Shown one piece after another: positions 8,366 to 17,099 of a DNA stretch of 64,000 bases. The stretch lies in the NCBI GenBank assembly GCA_025462885.1, contig JAOAPN010000004.1:434001-498000 (forward strand), in the 5' to 3' direction. Source of the stretch: Acidobacteriaceae bacterium. Its GTDB lineage: Bacteria; Acidobacteriota; Terriglobia; Terriglobales; Acidobacteriaceae. The notes below the pieces were generated by a model. The model was given only the letters and a program-made list of their open reading frames with translations, was not told the origin of the DNA and did no database searches. Position numbers and translations under genes: made by a program. Positions within the stretch are counted from its first letter, which is position 1. Every line of letters starts with the position of its first letter.

Positions 8366-9016
8366 ATGCGCAATCTCTTCGGAGGCAATGACAATCCAGG
8401 CACCTCCAAGGGGTCCAAGAGTGGGGGGGGCGATCGTGTGCCGCGCCACTCCAGCGGATGGAAGGAGCTGCTCAAGAACCTGCGCGAGCAGGATTCGCTT
8501 CGCATCCTCGACATCGGACCTACCTCGTCGACGAATATCAACTTCATCACCAGCATCGGACACAGCATCTATATGGCGAACCTGGTCGAAGAGGCGGCTA
8601 AACCGGAGTGGATCAAGCCAGGAGAGGCCGGTGAGCCAGCCAGCTTTGACGTCGAAGGATTTCTCACCACGAACCTCAACTTCTCCGGACGCATCTTCGA
8701 CGTCGTCATCCTGTGGGACACAGCGGACTATCTGCCCGAAGTGCTTCTGCCCGCAGTCCTCGAACGCATCCATAGTGTCATGCAGGAGGGCGGCTTGATG
8801 CTGGCCTTCTTCCATACCAAGGCGGAAGGGTCGGAGACGGCTTTTTCGCGCTATCACCTGACCGAAACTGAAGTCGTTGAAATGCAGCGAGCCGGTAACT
8901 TTCCGATCCTCCATACCTACAACAACCGGCAGATTGAAAATATGCTCAAAGATTTCAGTAATTACCGTTTTTTTCTGGCCAAGGATAATCTTCGCGAGGT
9001 TATTACTACCCGGTAA
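8366..9016 (+). CDS. SAM-dependent methyltransferase-like protein
   Basis: 216 residues. A Gly/Ser-rich N-terminus is followed by a Rossmann-like methyltransferase core: RILDIGPTSSTNINFI in the position of motif I, DVVILWDTADYLPEVLLPAVLERI as motif IV/V, and MQEGGLMLAFFHT as the post-motif strand. Motif I lacks the usual GxGxG glycines (GPTSS instead), so SAM binding may be weak or lost. It is co-transcribed with the bactofilin gene and ends before a strong terminator. The substrate is unknown; a role tied to the bactofilin scaffold is inference only. Confidence 0.65.
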   Translation: MRNLFGGNDNPGTSKGSKSGGGDRVPRHSSGWKELLKNLREQDSLRILDIGPTSSTNINFITSIGHSIYMANLVEEAAKPEWIKPGEAGEPASFDVEGFLTTNLNFSGRIFDVVILWDTADYLPEVLLPAVLERIHSVMQEGGLMLAFFHTKAEGSETAFSRYHLTETEVVEMQRAGNFPILHTYNNRQIENMLKDFSNYRFFLAKDNLREVITTR

Positions 9017-9048
9017 CTTCCGGGACTTTGGACCACATCACAAAACTG

Positions 9049-9091
9049 GAAAGGGCAGGTACCGAATATTCGGTACCTGCCCTTTCTTAGT
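9049..9091 (+). terminator. Terminator after the bactofilin operon
   Basis: A near-perfect 17-bp stem (GAAAGGGCAGGTACCGA and its inverse) around AATAT is followed by TTAGTTTCT. It lies between convergent genes and, being almost fully symmetrical, could also act on the minus-strand gene ending at 9141. Confidence 0.85.
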
Positions 9092-9140
9092 TTCTGTAGT
9101 TCGCTGTCTGTGGGCCGCAGCCTGGTTTTATTGGATCGAT

Positions 9141-9401
9141 TTAACCTTTTGCACTCTGCTTACGGCGCTCGGCCCAACGCTTCTTCATCGCATCGGCGAT
9201 TCGTTTGCGTCCTTCGGGGCTCAGCTTGCGTGCGGCGGTCTTCTTCGTAGCGACGACAGCCTTTACATTCTTGCTACCCTTCGGACGTCCGCGTCCAACG
9301 CCGACGCTTACCGTTGCCTGGGTTCCGGCGAGTAGAGCGCGAGCCTGTTGCAGTTTTGCAATCTGATTGTCAATCTGGGCGATGATGTTTGATACTTCCA
9401 C
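9141..9401 (-). CDS. Small basic AT-hook-like protein
   Basis: 86 residues. Residues 1-30 form an amphipathic helix (IIAQIDNQIAKLQQARALLAG), followed by GRGRPKGSKN, which contains the AT-hook core GRP, and a lysine/arginine-rich tail LSPEGRKRIADAMKKRWAERRKQ. This looks like a nucleoid-associated or DNA-binding protein with a possible coiled-coil dimerisation helix. A consensus AGGAGG ribosome-binding site precedes ATG at 9401. It is monocistronic. Similar short proteins with a GRPKGSKN motif are common in this phylum from general knowledge; function is not established. Confidence 0.75.
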   Translation of the reverse strand: MEVSNIIAQIDNQIAKLQQARALLAGTQATVSVGVGRGRPKGSKNVKAVVATKKTAARKLSPEGRKRIADAMKKRWAERRKQSAKG

Positions 9402-9552
9402 GTGTTACCTCCTGTTGGGGCCAACTTATCTTGGATAGTTTTACTCTGTAACTTGAAACAAAATTTATATCCTTCTAAACGATACAGAATGCAAACGACA
9501 GTTGTAAATAAAGCCTTAACTCGAATAAGGGATCAGAGCAACATTTTTCATT

Positions 9553-11955
9553 CTATTTTTTGATCGGCTCTTCGGCCTTTTCGTAGCTCGCGGGACTTAC
9601 ATCGGGCCTCTTAATTGGAATGGAATAGCCCGGGCCGGACTCATCCAGCAGATCGTAGCGTTGGCTTCCAAGCCCATGGCGACTATTCGATTCAGCGATG
9701 CATTGACGCAATCCTGTGAGTGTCGCCTGCTTATCCTGGCTGAACTCCTTCGCCACGCGAGTCAAGGCATAGCTCAGAATGTCGCTGTGATGCAGGTGTT
9801 GCATCTCTGGAGCGCGCCGCAGGTTCAACCAGAGACGGTGTACCAGTTCTACTTCGTCAGGTTGAATTGCCGGTGCATGTGGCCCGATGTGAAAACTGAG
9901 TGACTCACCGTCCGGTTGGACGACATAGAAAGTGAACTGACGTTTTGGTTCAGGCAATACCTCCCACGCCTGACCGACGTGGTACGCCTGCTCCTGCGCA
10001 GTGAGCTTGGTCGATAGGCCCGAAACGACTGCTGCGGCTTCCAGCGAGTTAGCCGTCTGCACCAGCGCTGCAAATATATCGCCGGCCGGAACTACCAGCA
10101 GGGAGATATGTTTGCCAAAGCTCTCCGCGACCGAAACTGCTTTCGTAAACAGCATCTGCTCATGCTCGCTGAAGAGCTGCTCGGACGCTTCGACATAGTC
10201 CGGGCCGCCAGCGCCCATCATGCGAGCGGCTAACACCACAAGATCCTGCTCTTCCGTATCGGTATGGGTCAGGGCCCACTTCAACGCAAACGGTGCCGCC
10301 GAGTCGCGCATCGTCACGATCACCGCTCCCGGACGTATCTCCAGCGATTCGCGCCCCACATTGTCCTGGTGCTCCAGTTGGAAGTGCTCGCGCATCTGCT
10401 GCTTCGTCATGTCATGACGGCGCTTGTTATCCCGTTCCGACAAAGTAAAGATGACGAACAATGTCGCGGCAAACAGGATTCCACTTACGGTCGCAACACT
10501 CTTGGTGAAGAGGTTGACGATCGCGGTCGTAGCCAGAACGAGAAAGACCGAAAGCAGTCCGAATGGAATTTCGGTCTTACCAATGCGAAGATTCAGAGGG
10601 ACCTTATAGCCACGTTCGCCGTGATATTTCCAGCGCAGTACCAGCATGGCCAGTGAGTTGAAGGTAAAGCTCCAGATAACTCCGAAGGCATACGCCTCAC
10701 CCAGCATGATGACATTGCCGTGCGTAATTACGATGGTGACGAGTTGCAGTCCCGCAACCAGGTTTACGATCCTATAACTCGTTCCGAACCGGCGTTGCGG
10801 CTTGCGAAACCAGTCCGCGAGCACGCCATCTTCCGCGACACGCATCAACACACCGGTGGAACCCACGATCGCCGTGTTTACCGCTCCGCCGAGAATCAGG
10901 AAGCCGACGATGACGACAAACACGCGAAACGCAATCCGCAGTGCCAACGGACCAGCCATATACATGGCCATTCCGGCGATCAGGTTGTCTCGATAGACTG
11001 GCACGCGTACGGCATCGGGGATCAGCATGACTGCAAGCAGGGAACCGATACCCGTAAAGAAGAACGTATAGATTGCGATAACGATCGCTGCGCGCTTGAG
11101 ATTCTTGAGCTTGGGATGCTCGATCTCACGATTGACCTGTGCGAGAGACTCTTCTCCGCTCATCGCAAGGACAGAGTGGCCGAACGCCATCAGCACACCG
11201 AACAGGCCCAGCGTCTTCATAAAGCCGGTGTTCTTCAGGAAGCCCATCGCGTCATCGGAGAAGTGCAGGTTCTCCGGGATTGGCAGCGGCGGCAGATGTA
11301 CTCCGCGTGAGAGCGCCGTATAGATTCCCCAGCCCAGCAGAATGACGACCATCACCGTGGTGATCTTCATCACCTTCAAAGCCTTGTCGCTGGACTCCTC
11401 GATCCCCTTGGTATTCTGCCACCAGAAATAAATCGTAATCAGTGCCGCGATGAGTGCGGCACTCGAATTGATAGGGAGTTGCCGTGCGCTGCCATCCGCG
11501 TGCATGGTCAGGAACGAGGCCCAGTGATGCGTCGCGCAAAGCTGCAGCACTTCGTTAAGAAGTCCAAGGATGTAGTGGCCAGCCGAAACGCCTGAGATAG
11601 GTCCGGTAAGAATGTAATCGAACATCAGCGCGGAGACGCTTAGTTTCGCAAAGGTCCCACCCAGGGCTTCTTTGACGATGCGATATACACCGCCGCGCGT
11701 GAACATGCTGCAGCTTTCGACGTAGACCTTCCGCACCGCGAAGCTGAACAGCATGACGCACAGGATCAGCCACGGTGCCGACTTGCCGACTGCCTCTTCC
11801 GCAATGCCGCCTGCATAGAACGCCGAAGAACCAAGATCATTCAGAACGATCGCCGCAGCTCGCCAGAAAGAAATAAAGGTGAGCATGACCGAGGAGGCCA
11901 CCACCAGCCTGACACGGTTCGATTGCGGTTTAGAGATAGTTTCTTTGGATGCCAT
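9553..11955 (-). CDS. APC-superfamily amino-acid permease with C-terminal cytosolic extension
   Basis: 800 residues. Residues about 1-500 carry 12 or more hydrophobic helices and APC features (an initial SSVMLTFISFWRAAAIVLNDLGSSAFYAGG, and GHSVLAMSGEESLAQVNREIEHPK, the loop region of amino-acid permeases). From about 515 onward is a soluble part with alternating strands and helices (GAVIVTMRDSAAPFALKWAL, ISLLVVPAGDIFAALVQTANSLEAAAVVSG), which resembles a universal-stress-protein-like domain. The substrate is unknown, but amino-acid or cation/amine transport is likely. A short membrane microprotein may be encoded 76 bases upstream on the same strand. Confidence 0.85.
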   Translation of the reverse strand: MASKETISKPQSNRVRLVVASSVMLTFISFWRAAAIVLNDLGSSAFYAGGIAEEAVGKSAPWLILCVMLFSFAVRKVYVESCSMFTRGGVYRIVKEALGGTFAKLSVSALMFDYILTGPISGVSAGHYILGLLNEVLQLCATHHWASFLTMHADGSARQLPINSSAALIAALITIYFWWQNTKGIEESSDKALKVMKITTVMVVILLGWGIYTALSRGVHLPPLPIPENLHFSDDAMGFLKNTGFMKTLGLFGVLMAFGHSVLAMSGEESLAQVNREIEHPKLKNLKRAAIVIAIYTFFFTGIGSLLAVMLIPDAVRVPVYRDNLIAGMAMYMAGPLALRIAFRVFVVIVGFLILGGAVNTAIVGSTGVLMRVAEDGVLADWFRKPQRRFGTSYRIVNLVAGLQLVTIVITHGNVIMLGEAYAFGVIWSFTFNSLAMLVLRWKYHGERGYKVPLNLRIGKTEIPFGLLSVFLVLATTAIVNLFTKSVATVSGILFAATLFVIFTLSERDNKRRHDMTKQQMREHFQLEHQDNVGRESLEIRPGAVIVTMRDSAAPFALKWALTHTDTEEQDLVVLAARMMGAGGPDYVEASEQLFSEHEQMLFTKAVSVAESFGKHISLLVVPAGDIFAALVQTANSLEAAAVVSGLSTKLTAQEQAYHVGQAWEVLPEPKRQFTFYVVQPDGESLSFHIGPHAPAIQPDEVELVHRLWLNLRRAPEMQHLHHSDILSYALTRVAKEFSQDKQATLTGLRQCIAESNSRHGLGSQRYDLLDESGPGYSIPIKRPDVSPASYEKAEEPIKK

Positions 11956-12031
11956 GATCGTTAGTGCGATGCGCTGCTATCGGTCCTGGCGGGACTGCGT
12001 TTAGGGAGAAAAGACCGCCGCGGCCCGCAAG

Positions 12032-12163
12032 CTAATCTTCGTCTTCCAGCAGCTCCTTCATGTCTCCGACAAAGCTGACTGCAATAACAATTGCCGAACC
12101 TGCCATTCCCAGGAAGAAAAGCGGCACGACAACGGTTGCAGCCAATCGAATAACGAGGTCCAT
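12032..12163 (-). CDS. Possible 43-residue single-helix membrane microprotein
   Basis: The frame from ATG at 12163 to TAG at 12032 encodes MDLVIRLAATVVVPLFFLGM followed by AGSAIVIAVSFVGDMKELLEDED. That is one transmembrane helix, a short second hydrophobic stretch and an acidic tail. It lies just upstream of the APC transporter on the same strand, where small accessory membrane proteins are often found. The ribosome-binding site is weak (AGAG-like). The translated composition (hydrophobic core, acidic end) looks protein-like rather than random, but this is a tentative call. Confidence 0.5.
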   Translation of the reverse strand: MDLVIRLAATVVVPLFFLGMAGSAIVIAVSFVGDMKELLEDED

Positions 12164-12315
12164 ACAAATAAAGATTGTATCTCTTTTGTAAGTAACATTC
12201 GGACGAAGTTACGGTAGAGTCGCGAACTTTACGTCACTTCAAAGTAAGTGACCCGCTGAAATTACAGACCAGCGCGACTTTGAACTCCCAACCGGGATGT
12301 TAGACTTCGCTTGCG

Positions 12316-13974
12316 ATGCGACTTATCCCCATCAGGCTATGGGCTTTGGCTTTGCTCTCCGGCCTGCTGCAGGTTCTACCCTTTCCCCTGGCAGGCCCGG
12401 TCCCGCTCTGGCGCACGGCCTTGTGCTGGATCGCTCTGCTGCCGCTGTTCGCCGCGCTTGCCGGAAAGAACAAGCTCGGAAATACCCTTACTCTCCTGCA
12501 AGGCTCTCTCCTGGGCTACGCTTGCGGCTTCGTCTGGTATCTCGGGAACTGCTATTGGATCTACGAGACGCTGCATCTCTACGGTGCGCTGCCTGGGCCC
12601 ATCGCCGCTGGCATTCTGATTCTTTTCTGCATCTACCTTGGCCTGTACCACGCGCTCTTTGCTGCTATTTTGACTGCCGTTCGACGCTCCACCATAGGTT
12701 GGCAGGGAGCCCTGCTGCTGGCGCCGTTCGCCTGGGTCGCCGTCGAACTGGCTCGCTCTCGCATCACCGGTCTCCCGTGGGACCTGCTCGGCATCGCCCA
12801 GGTAGACAACCCACTCCTCATCCGGCTTGCGCCCATCACCGGGGCCTATGGGCTTTCCTTCGTCATCGCCGCGGTGAATGCTCTATGGCTCGTCCGCATC
12901 CGTCTGCGCGAGCGCCGCCACACCAAACTCGCTCTCTCGATCGCCGGTGTCGTCATCATCGTGCTGTACGTTCTCATGCTGCGTCGCGTGGAAGCTCCCC
13001 GTCGCAGCCCGGTAGAAGCCCACGCCACCCTTGTTCAGGAGAACCTTGAAGTCGGTGCCGCAATGACCGGGCCAGCTCCGACAACCTCCGATCTCCTCCA
13101 ATCCTTCTCGCAGCTCAGCCGATTTCCTGCGAACCGCATCCTTGCCGGAATTCCTGAACTGCCCGGCACGCCCGACATCCTCTTCGAGTCCCGCAGAGGA
13201 CCTGCCGAAACCGATCTCATCGTCTGGCCTGAATCGCCCGCGCCGTTTGAAGACCGCGACCCTGCCTTCCGAGCGGGAATCTCCGTCCTGGCCCGCGCGG
13301 CCTCGGCCCCGATCATTGTCGGCAACATCGGCCTCGATGCCAATGCTGCCGCCCCACACGGCTTCGACCTGCACAACCGCGTCTCTTTCATCGCACCAGA
13401 CGGCACCTTCACCGGCCACTACGACAAGATGCACCTCGTCCCCTTCGGTGAATACACCCCGTTCAAGCGCATCCTCTTCTTCGCCGGAAGCCTGCTGGAA
13501 GAGGTAGGAATCTTCGAACCCGGCCGCGAGCGCACCGTATTCTCCACCGGCGGCCACCGCTACGGCACCTTCATCTGCTACGAGTCCATCTTCGGAGACG
13601 AAGTCCGCCGCTTCACCCAGCAAGGCGCAGACGTCCTCGTCAACATCTCCAACGACGGTTGGTACGGAGACACCAGCGCTCCCTGGCAGCATCTCAATAT
13701 GGTCCGCATGCGCGCCATCGAAAACCACCGCTGGGTCCTCCGCGCTACCAACACTGGAGTTACCGCCGCCATCGACCCCTGGGGCCACGTCACCGCCGCC
13801 GCACCCCGCCACATCCGCACCGCTATCCGAGTAGGATTCGGCTACGAGCACGACCTCACCTTCTACGCCGCGTATGGCGACTTGTTCGCGTATGCGTGCG
13901 CTTTGGTAAGTCTGCTCGCCATCGGCTACAGCCTGTCGGCTGGAAGGTCGAAGCCGACGGCTGCCATGCAATAG
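12316..13974 (+). CDS. lnt: Apolipoprotein N-acyltransferase
   Basis: 552-residue inner-membrane enzyme that adds the third acyl chain to the N-terminal Cys of lipoproteins. About seven hydrophobic helices fill residues 1-225, followed by a periplasmic nitrilase-type domain and a last C-terminal helix. The catalytic triad is visible: E306 in LIVWPESPAP, K371 in HYDKMHLVPFGEYTPF, C421 in GTFICYESIFGDE. Length is normal. prfB begins 10 bases after the stop. Several lipoproteins in this window (OmpA-like, TlpA-like, TesA-like, propeller) would be its substrates. Confidence 0.96.
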   Translation: MRLIPIRLWALALLSGLLQVLPFPLAGPVPLWRTALCWIALLPLFAALAGKNKLGNTLTLLQGSLLGYACGFVWYLGNCYWIYETLHLYGALPGPIAAGILILFCIYLGLYHALFAAILTAVRRSTIGWQGALLLAPFAWVAVELARSRITGLPWDLLGIAQVDNPLLIRLAPITGAYGLSFVIAAVNALWLVRIRLRERRHTKLALSIAGVVIIVLYVLMLRRVEAPRRSPVEAHATLVQENLEVGAAMTGPAPTTSDLLQSFSQLSRFPANRILAGIPELPGTPDILFESRRGPAETDLIVWPESPAPFEDRDPAFRAGISVLARAASAPIIVGNIGLDANAAAPHGFDLHNRVSFIAPDGTFTGHYDKMHLVPFGEYTPFKRILFFAGSLLEEVGIFEPGRERTVFSTGGHRYGTFICYESIFGDEVRRFTQQGADVLVNISNDGWYGDTSAPWQHLNMVRMRAIENHRWVLRATNTGVTAAIDPWGHVTAAAPRHIRTAIRVGFGYEHDLTFYAAYGDLFAYACALVSLLAIGYSLSAGRSKPTAAMQ

Positions 13975-13984
13975 AATCAACCTT

Positions 13985-15116
13985 ATGCTTGATGATCTCG
14001 AATTCCGTTACTCCCCGGTCCGCGACAAAGTCCGCGAACTGCGGGAGTATCTTTGACTCCGCCCGTCTCCGCCGCGAACTAGCCACCCTCGAAGAAAAGA
14101 TCTCCGACCCCACCGTCTGGGCCGACGCCTCGCGTTCGCAGCCCTTGATGCGGGAGCGCAAGCGCCTCGAAACCCTGCTCGCCGATGACTCCGAACTGGC
14201 CCGCCGCAGCGACGACATCGAAGCCTACTTCGAACTCGCCCGCGAAGGCGAGAACACCGAGCCCGATCTCACCCGCGAGATTCCTGCACTCGAACAATTC
14301 ACCGAGACCCTTGAATCGAAGACCATGCTCTCCGAGGAGACCGACTCCCTCAACGCCATCGTCGTCGTCCACCCTGGCGCGGGCGGTACCGAGTCCCAGG
14401 ACTGGGCCGAGATGCTGATGCGCATGTACATCCGCTGGGGTGAGCGCCAGCACTTCAAGGTCGAGATCAACGAGGTCCAGGACGGCGACGAAGCCGGCAT
14501 CAAGTCCGCCACCTTCACCATCTCCGGCGACTTCGCGTTCGGTCTTTTGAGCGGAGAGACGGGGGTTCATCGCCTGGTTCGCATCTCTCCCTTCGACTCT
14601 GCCAAGCGCCGCCACACCAGCTTCGCCTCGGTCTTCGTCTCGCCTGAGATCGACGACACCATCGTCATCGACATCAAGCCCGACGACCTCCGCATCGACA
14701 CCTACCGCTCCGGCGGAAAGGGCGGTCAGCACGTCAATACCACCGACTCCGCCGTCCGCATCACCCACCTTCCCACCGGCCTGGTCGCGGGTTGCCAGAA
14801 CGAGCGCTCGCAGCACAAGAACAAAGAGCGCGCCATGAAGATGCTCCGCTCGCGCCTCTACGAGTACGAACTCGACAAGAAGAAGGCCACCGCCCGCAAG
14901 CTCGAAGACTCCAAGCTCGACATCAAGTTCGGCTCGCAGATCCGCAGTTACGTCCTGCAGCCGTACCGCATGGCCAAGGATCTCCGCACCCGCGTCGAGG
15001 TGGGTGATGTCGACAAGGTTTTGGACGGGGCGATCGATCCCTTCATCCGCGGCTATCTCCGCATGCGACGCGAAGGCAACTTCCCAGCCGAGATCGCAGA
15101 AGACGACGATCTGTAG
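13985..15116 (+). CDS. prfB: Peptide chain release factor 2 with programmed +1 frameshift
   Basis: RF2 terminates translation at UGA and UAA. The reading frame starts at ATG 13985 (MLDDLEFRYSPVRDKVRELR), reaches an in-frame TGA at 14054 after 23 codons, and continues in the +1 frame (DSARLRRELATLEEK) to TAG at 15114-15116. The main frame contains the anticodon-like tripeptide SPF (VRISPFDSAKRR) that distinguishes RF2 from RF1, and GGQ (GGKGGQHVN) for peptidyl-tRNA hydrolysis. The early TGA is the known autoregulatory device, not a broken gene. Confidence 0.96.
14040..14057 (+). promoter_or_regulatory. prfB programmed frameshift site
   Basis: TGCGGGAGTATCTTTGAC reproduces the classic RF2 element: a Shine-Dalgarno-like GGGAG three bases before the slippery CTT, then the TGA stop and the C that weakens termination. 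When RF2 is scarce, the ribosome pauses at TGA and slips +1 to read GAC. Only the SD-like part deviates slightly from the AGGGGG consensus. Confidence 0.93.
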
Positions 15117-15223
15117 TCCCGTCTGACACCTGTCATCTGCATCGATGACATTCTTCACTTTCGTCGCGACGCGTTATGGTGCAGACTTCTTCTCAGCAAA
15201 GAAGAGTCTGCACTGGAGGCGTT

Positions 15224-15991
15224 ATGAATAAGGCACTCGACATCAAGGTCTCGCAGGAAAAGCCGGACTACGGCATTGACGCCCCCGCCGTGATGCGGAA
15301 TCTCTTCCTTATCGGCACAGCGTGTCTCCTCGCGGGCATTTTTCTGCCACGTCAGCTTCACGTCGGCAGCAACGTCATCATCGCCACACAGTCCCTTTTG
15401 TGGATCGCCGGCTTCCTGCTGGCCGAGGCTTTCCTTTTCCTGCTCTATGTCAAAGTAGGAAAATTCCGCCATCGTGATTTCATGCTCGGGATGCATCCGT
15501 GGCGTGGCGACGAGCAGGTCCTCGACGTAGGTTGCGGCCGAGGCCTCCTCCTGGCCGGAGCCGCAAAGCGTCTCGCCGCCCTCGACGGTACCGGCCACGC
15601 CATCGGCATCGACATCTGGTCGAACGTCGACATGGGCGGCAACTCTGCTGCCGCCACCCAGCACAATCTCTCCCTGGAAGGCGTTGCCGACCGCTGCACC
15701 CTGGTCAGCAAGTCTGCCGCAGAGATGATCTTCTCCGATGCCAGCTTCGACGTCATTGTCTCCAACCTCTGCCTGCACAACCTCTACGACCGCACTACCC
15801 GACTGGCCGCTCTCCACCAGATCGTCCGCGTGCTGAAGCCCGGCGGCATTGCACTCATCTCCGACTACAAGCGCACCGGCGAGTACGCCGACGAGTTCCG
15901 CAAGGCCGGCTTCCAGGTCGAAAAAAAACGCGGTAGCCTGATCACCACCTTTCCACCGCTTACCGTGGTCGTAGCCCGCAAACCCCTTTAG
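15224..15991 (+). CDS. Membrane-anchored class I SAM-dependent methyltransferase
   Basis: 255 residues. Two hydrophobic helices (about 28-50 and 58-82) are followed by a methyltransferase domain with motif I VLDVGCGRGLLLAGAA, a second acidic motif AIGIDIW, and FDVIVSNLCLHNL plus LKPGGIALISDYK, the standard order of UbiE/Methyltransf_11-type enzymes. ATG at 15224 is selected because CTGGAGG precedes it. The enzyme probably acts at the inner membrane on a lipid or quinone-like substrate; this is not determinable here. Confidence 0.85.
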   Translation: MNKALDIKVSQEKPDYGIDAPAVMRNLFLIGTACLLAGIFLPRQLHVGSNVIIATQSLLWIAGFLLAEAFLFLLYVKVGKFRHRDFMLGMHPWRGDEQVLDVGCGRGLLLAGAAKRLAALDGTGHAIGIDIWSNVDMGGNSAAATQHNLSLEGVADRCTLVSKSAAEMIFSDASFDVIVSNLCLHNLYDRTTRLAALHQIVRVLKPGGIALISDYKRTGEYADEFRKAGFQVEKKRGSLITTFPPLTVVVARKPL

Positions 15992-16070
15992 TGCTGTAGA
16001 CTACATAGGAGGTGCTTCTTCTCTGTCGTATCTGCATCCAACCAGAGTGCCACAGGAGGGATCCGCAGCG

Positions 16071-16583
16071 ATGTCGAAACCAGAAGCAAGGTCAACCACC
16101 CTCGAGCTAGCCGAGACCATCAAGCAACTCCTTGCCCTCCTGAAGGGCGGTCAGGCCCACGCAGACTTCGACGACGCGATCAAAGACTTTCCCGTCGAGC
16201 TACGCGGAAAGGTTCCTGAAAAGCTGCCTTACTCTGCATGGCAGTTGGTGGAACACCTGCGCATCACCCAGCGTGACATCCTCAACTTCAGCGCCCCACC
16301 CACCGGCGGCTACCAACATCTTGAATGGCCCAAAGCCTACTGGCCGGAGACCGTCGCCCCACCCACGCCGCACTCCTGGGACCAGACCATCGCCGAAATC
16401 CGCAGCGACCTCAAGAAATTCGAAGAACTATTGACTCGTCCCGAAGCCTATCTCTTCAAACCCTTCCGCTGGGGCGACGGACAGAACCTCCTCCGCGAGG
16501 CTCTCCTGATCGCTGACCATAATGCCTACCATCTGGGCGAACTCATTGTTCTGCGCCGCCTGCTCGGCGCGTGGCACACGTAG
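16071..16583 (+). CDS. DinB/YfiT-family four-helix protein
   Basis: 170 residues with the DinB-superfamily helical bundle. The metal-ligand histidines are in YSAWQLVEHLRITQRDIL (first His) and ADHNAYHLGELIVLRR (two His). The family includes metal-dependent transferases that use bacillithiol or mycothiol-type thiols and many uncharacterised members. ATG at 16071 follows AGGAGG at 11-base spacing. The stop is six bases before the start of the CoA-binding protein gene, so they are likely co-expressed. Confidence 0.85.
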   Translation: MSKPEARSTTLELAETIKQLLALLKGGQAHADFDDAIKDFPVELRGKVPEKLPYSAWQLVEHLRITQRDILNFSAPPTGGYQHLEWPKAYWPETVAPPTPHSWDQTIAEIRSDLKKFEELLTRPEAYLFKPFRWGDGQNLLREALLIADHNAYHLGELIVLRRLLGAWHT

Positions 16584-16588
16584 GAAGC

Positions 16589-17005
16589 ATGAACGAACCG
16601 CACGTTATCCGCGAGATGCTCGGCGACCCCTCGAAGTCGAACGTCACCATCGCTGTCGTCGGGCTGTCCGAGAATCCCACCAAGGCCAGCCACTACGTCT
16701 CCGAATACATGCAGCAGCGCCGCTATCAGATTTTTCCGGTTAACCCGTCGATCCCGTCGGTGCTGGGCGAGAAGTCCTATATTTCTCTCGCCGCTCTGCC
16801 CGTCAAACCCGACATCGTGAATGTTTTTCGCCTGCCGTCTTACATTTCTGCGATCGTCGACGAGATGATTGAACTTGGCCTCAGAAATCTCTGGGTCCAG
16901 CAGGGAATCATCAATTTAGAGGCCGCGGCACGCGCCGAAGCCGCCGGCATCCGCGTCGTGATGGATCGATGCATCATGGTGGAGCATCGAAATAACGTAC
17001 GCTGA
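16589..17005 (+). CDS. CoA-binding domain protein (YccU-like)
   Basis: 138-residue Rossmann protein of the CoA_binding_2 type: IAVVGLSENPTKASHYVSEYMQQRRYQIFPVNPS at the N-terminus with the diphosphate-binding loop, and LRNLWVQQGIINLEAAARAEAAGIRVVMDRCIMVEH at the C-terminus. These stand-alone domains resemble the nucleotide-binding half of succinyl-CoA synthetase; the cellular role is unknown. The start at 16589 is supported by TAGGAAG. Confidence 0.88.
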   Translation: MNEPHVIREMLGDPSKSNVTIAVVGLSENPTKASHYVSEYMQQRRYQIFPVNPSIPSVLGEKSYISLAALPVKPDIVNVFRLPSYISAIVDEMIELGLRNLWVQQGIINLEAAARAEAAGIRVVMDRCIMVEHRNNVR

Positions 17006-17099
17006 GCTACCGCGAAGCCGAACGAATGCTTGAAACCTATTGGCACAGGTTGCGTCTCATAGCGCACGACTGCCAATGTTCGCCATACACTATTACAAG

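Noticed and set aside
13985..14056. Frameshifted pseudogene start of prfB
   Set aside because: The internal TGA with CTT before and C after is the known programmed frameshift site, so the gene is functional.
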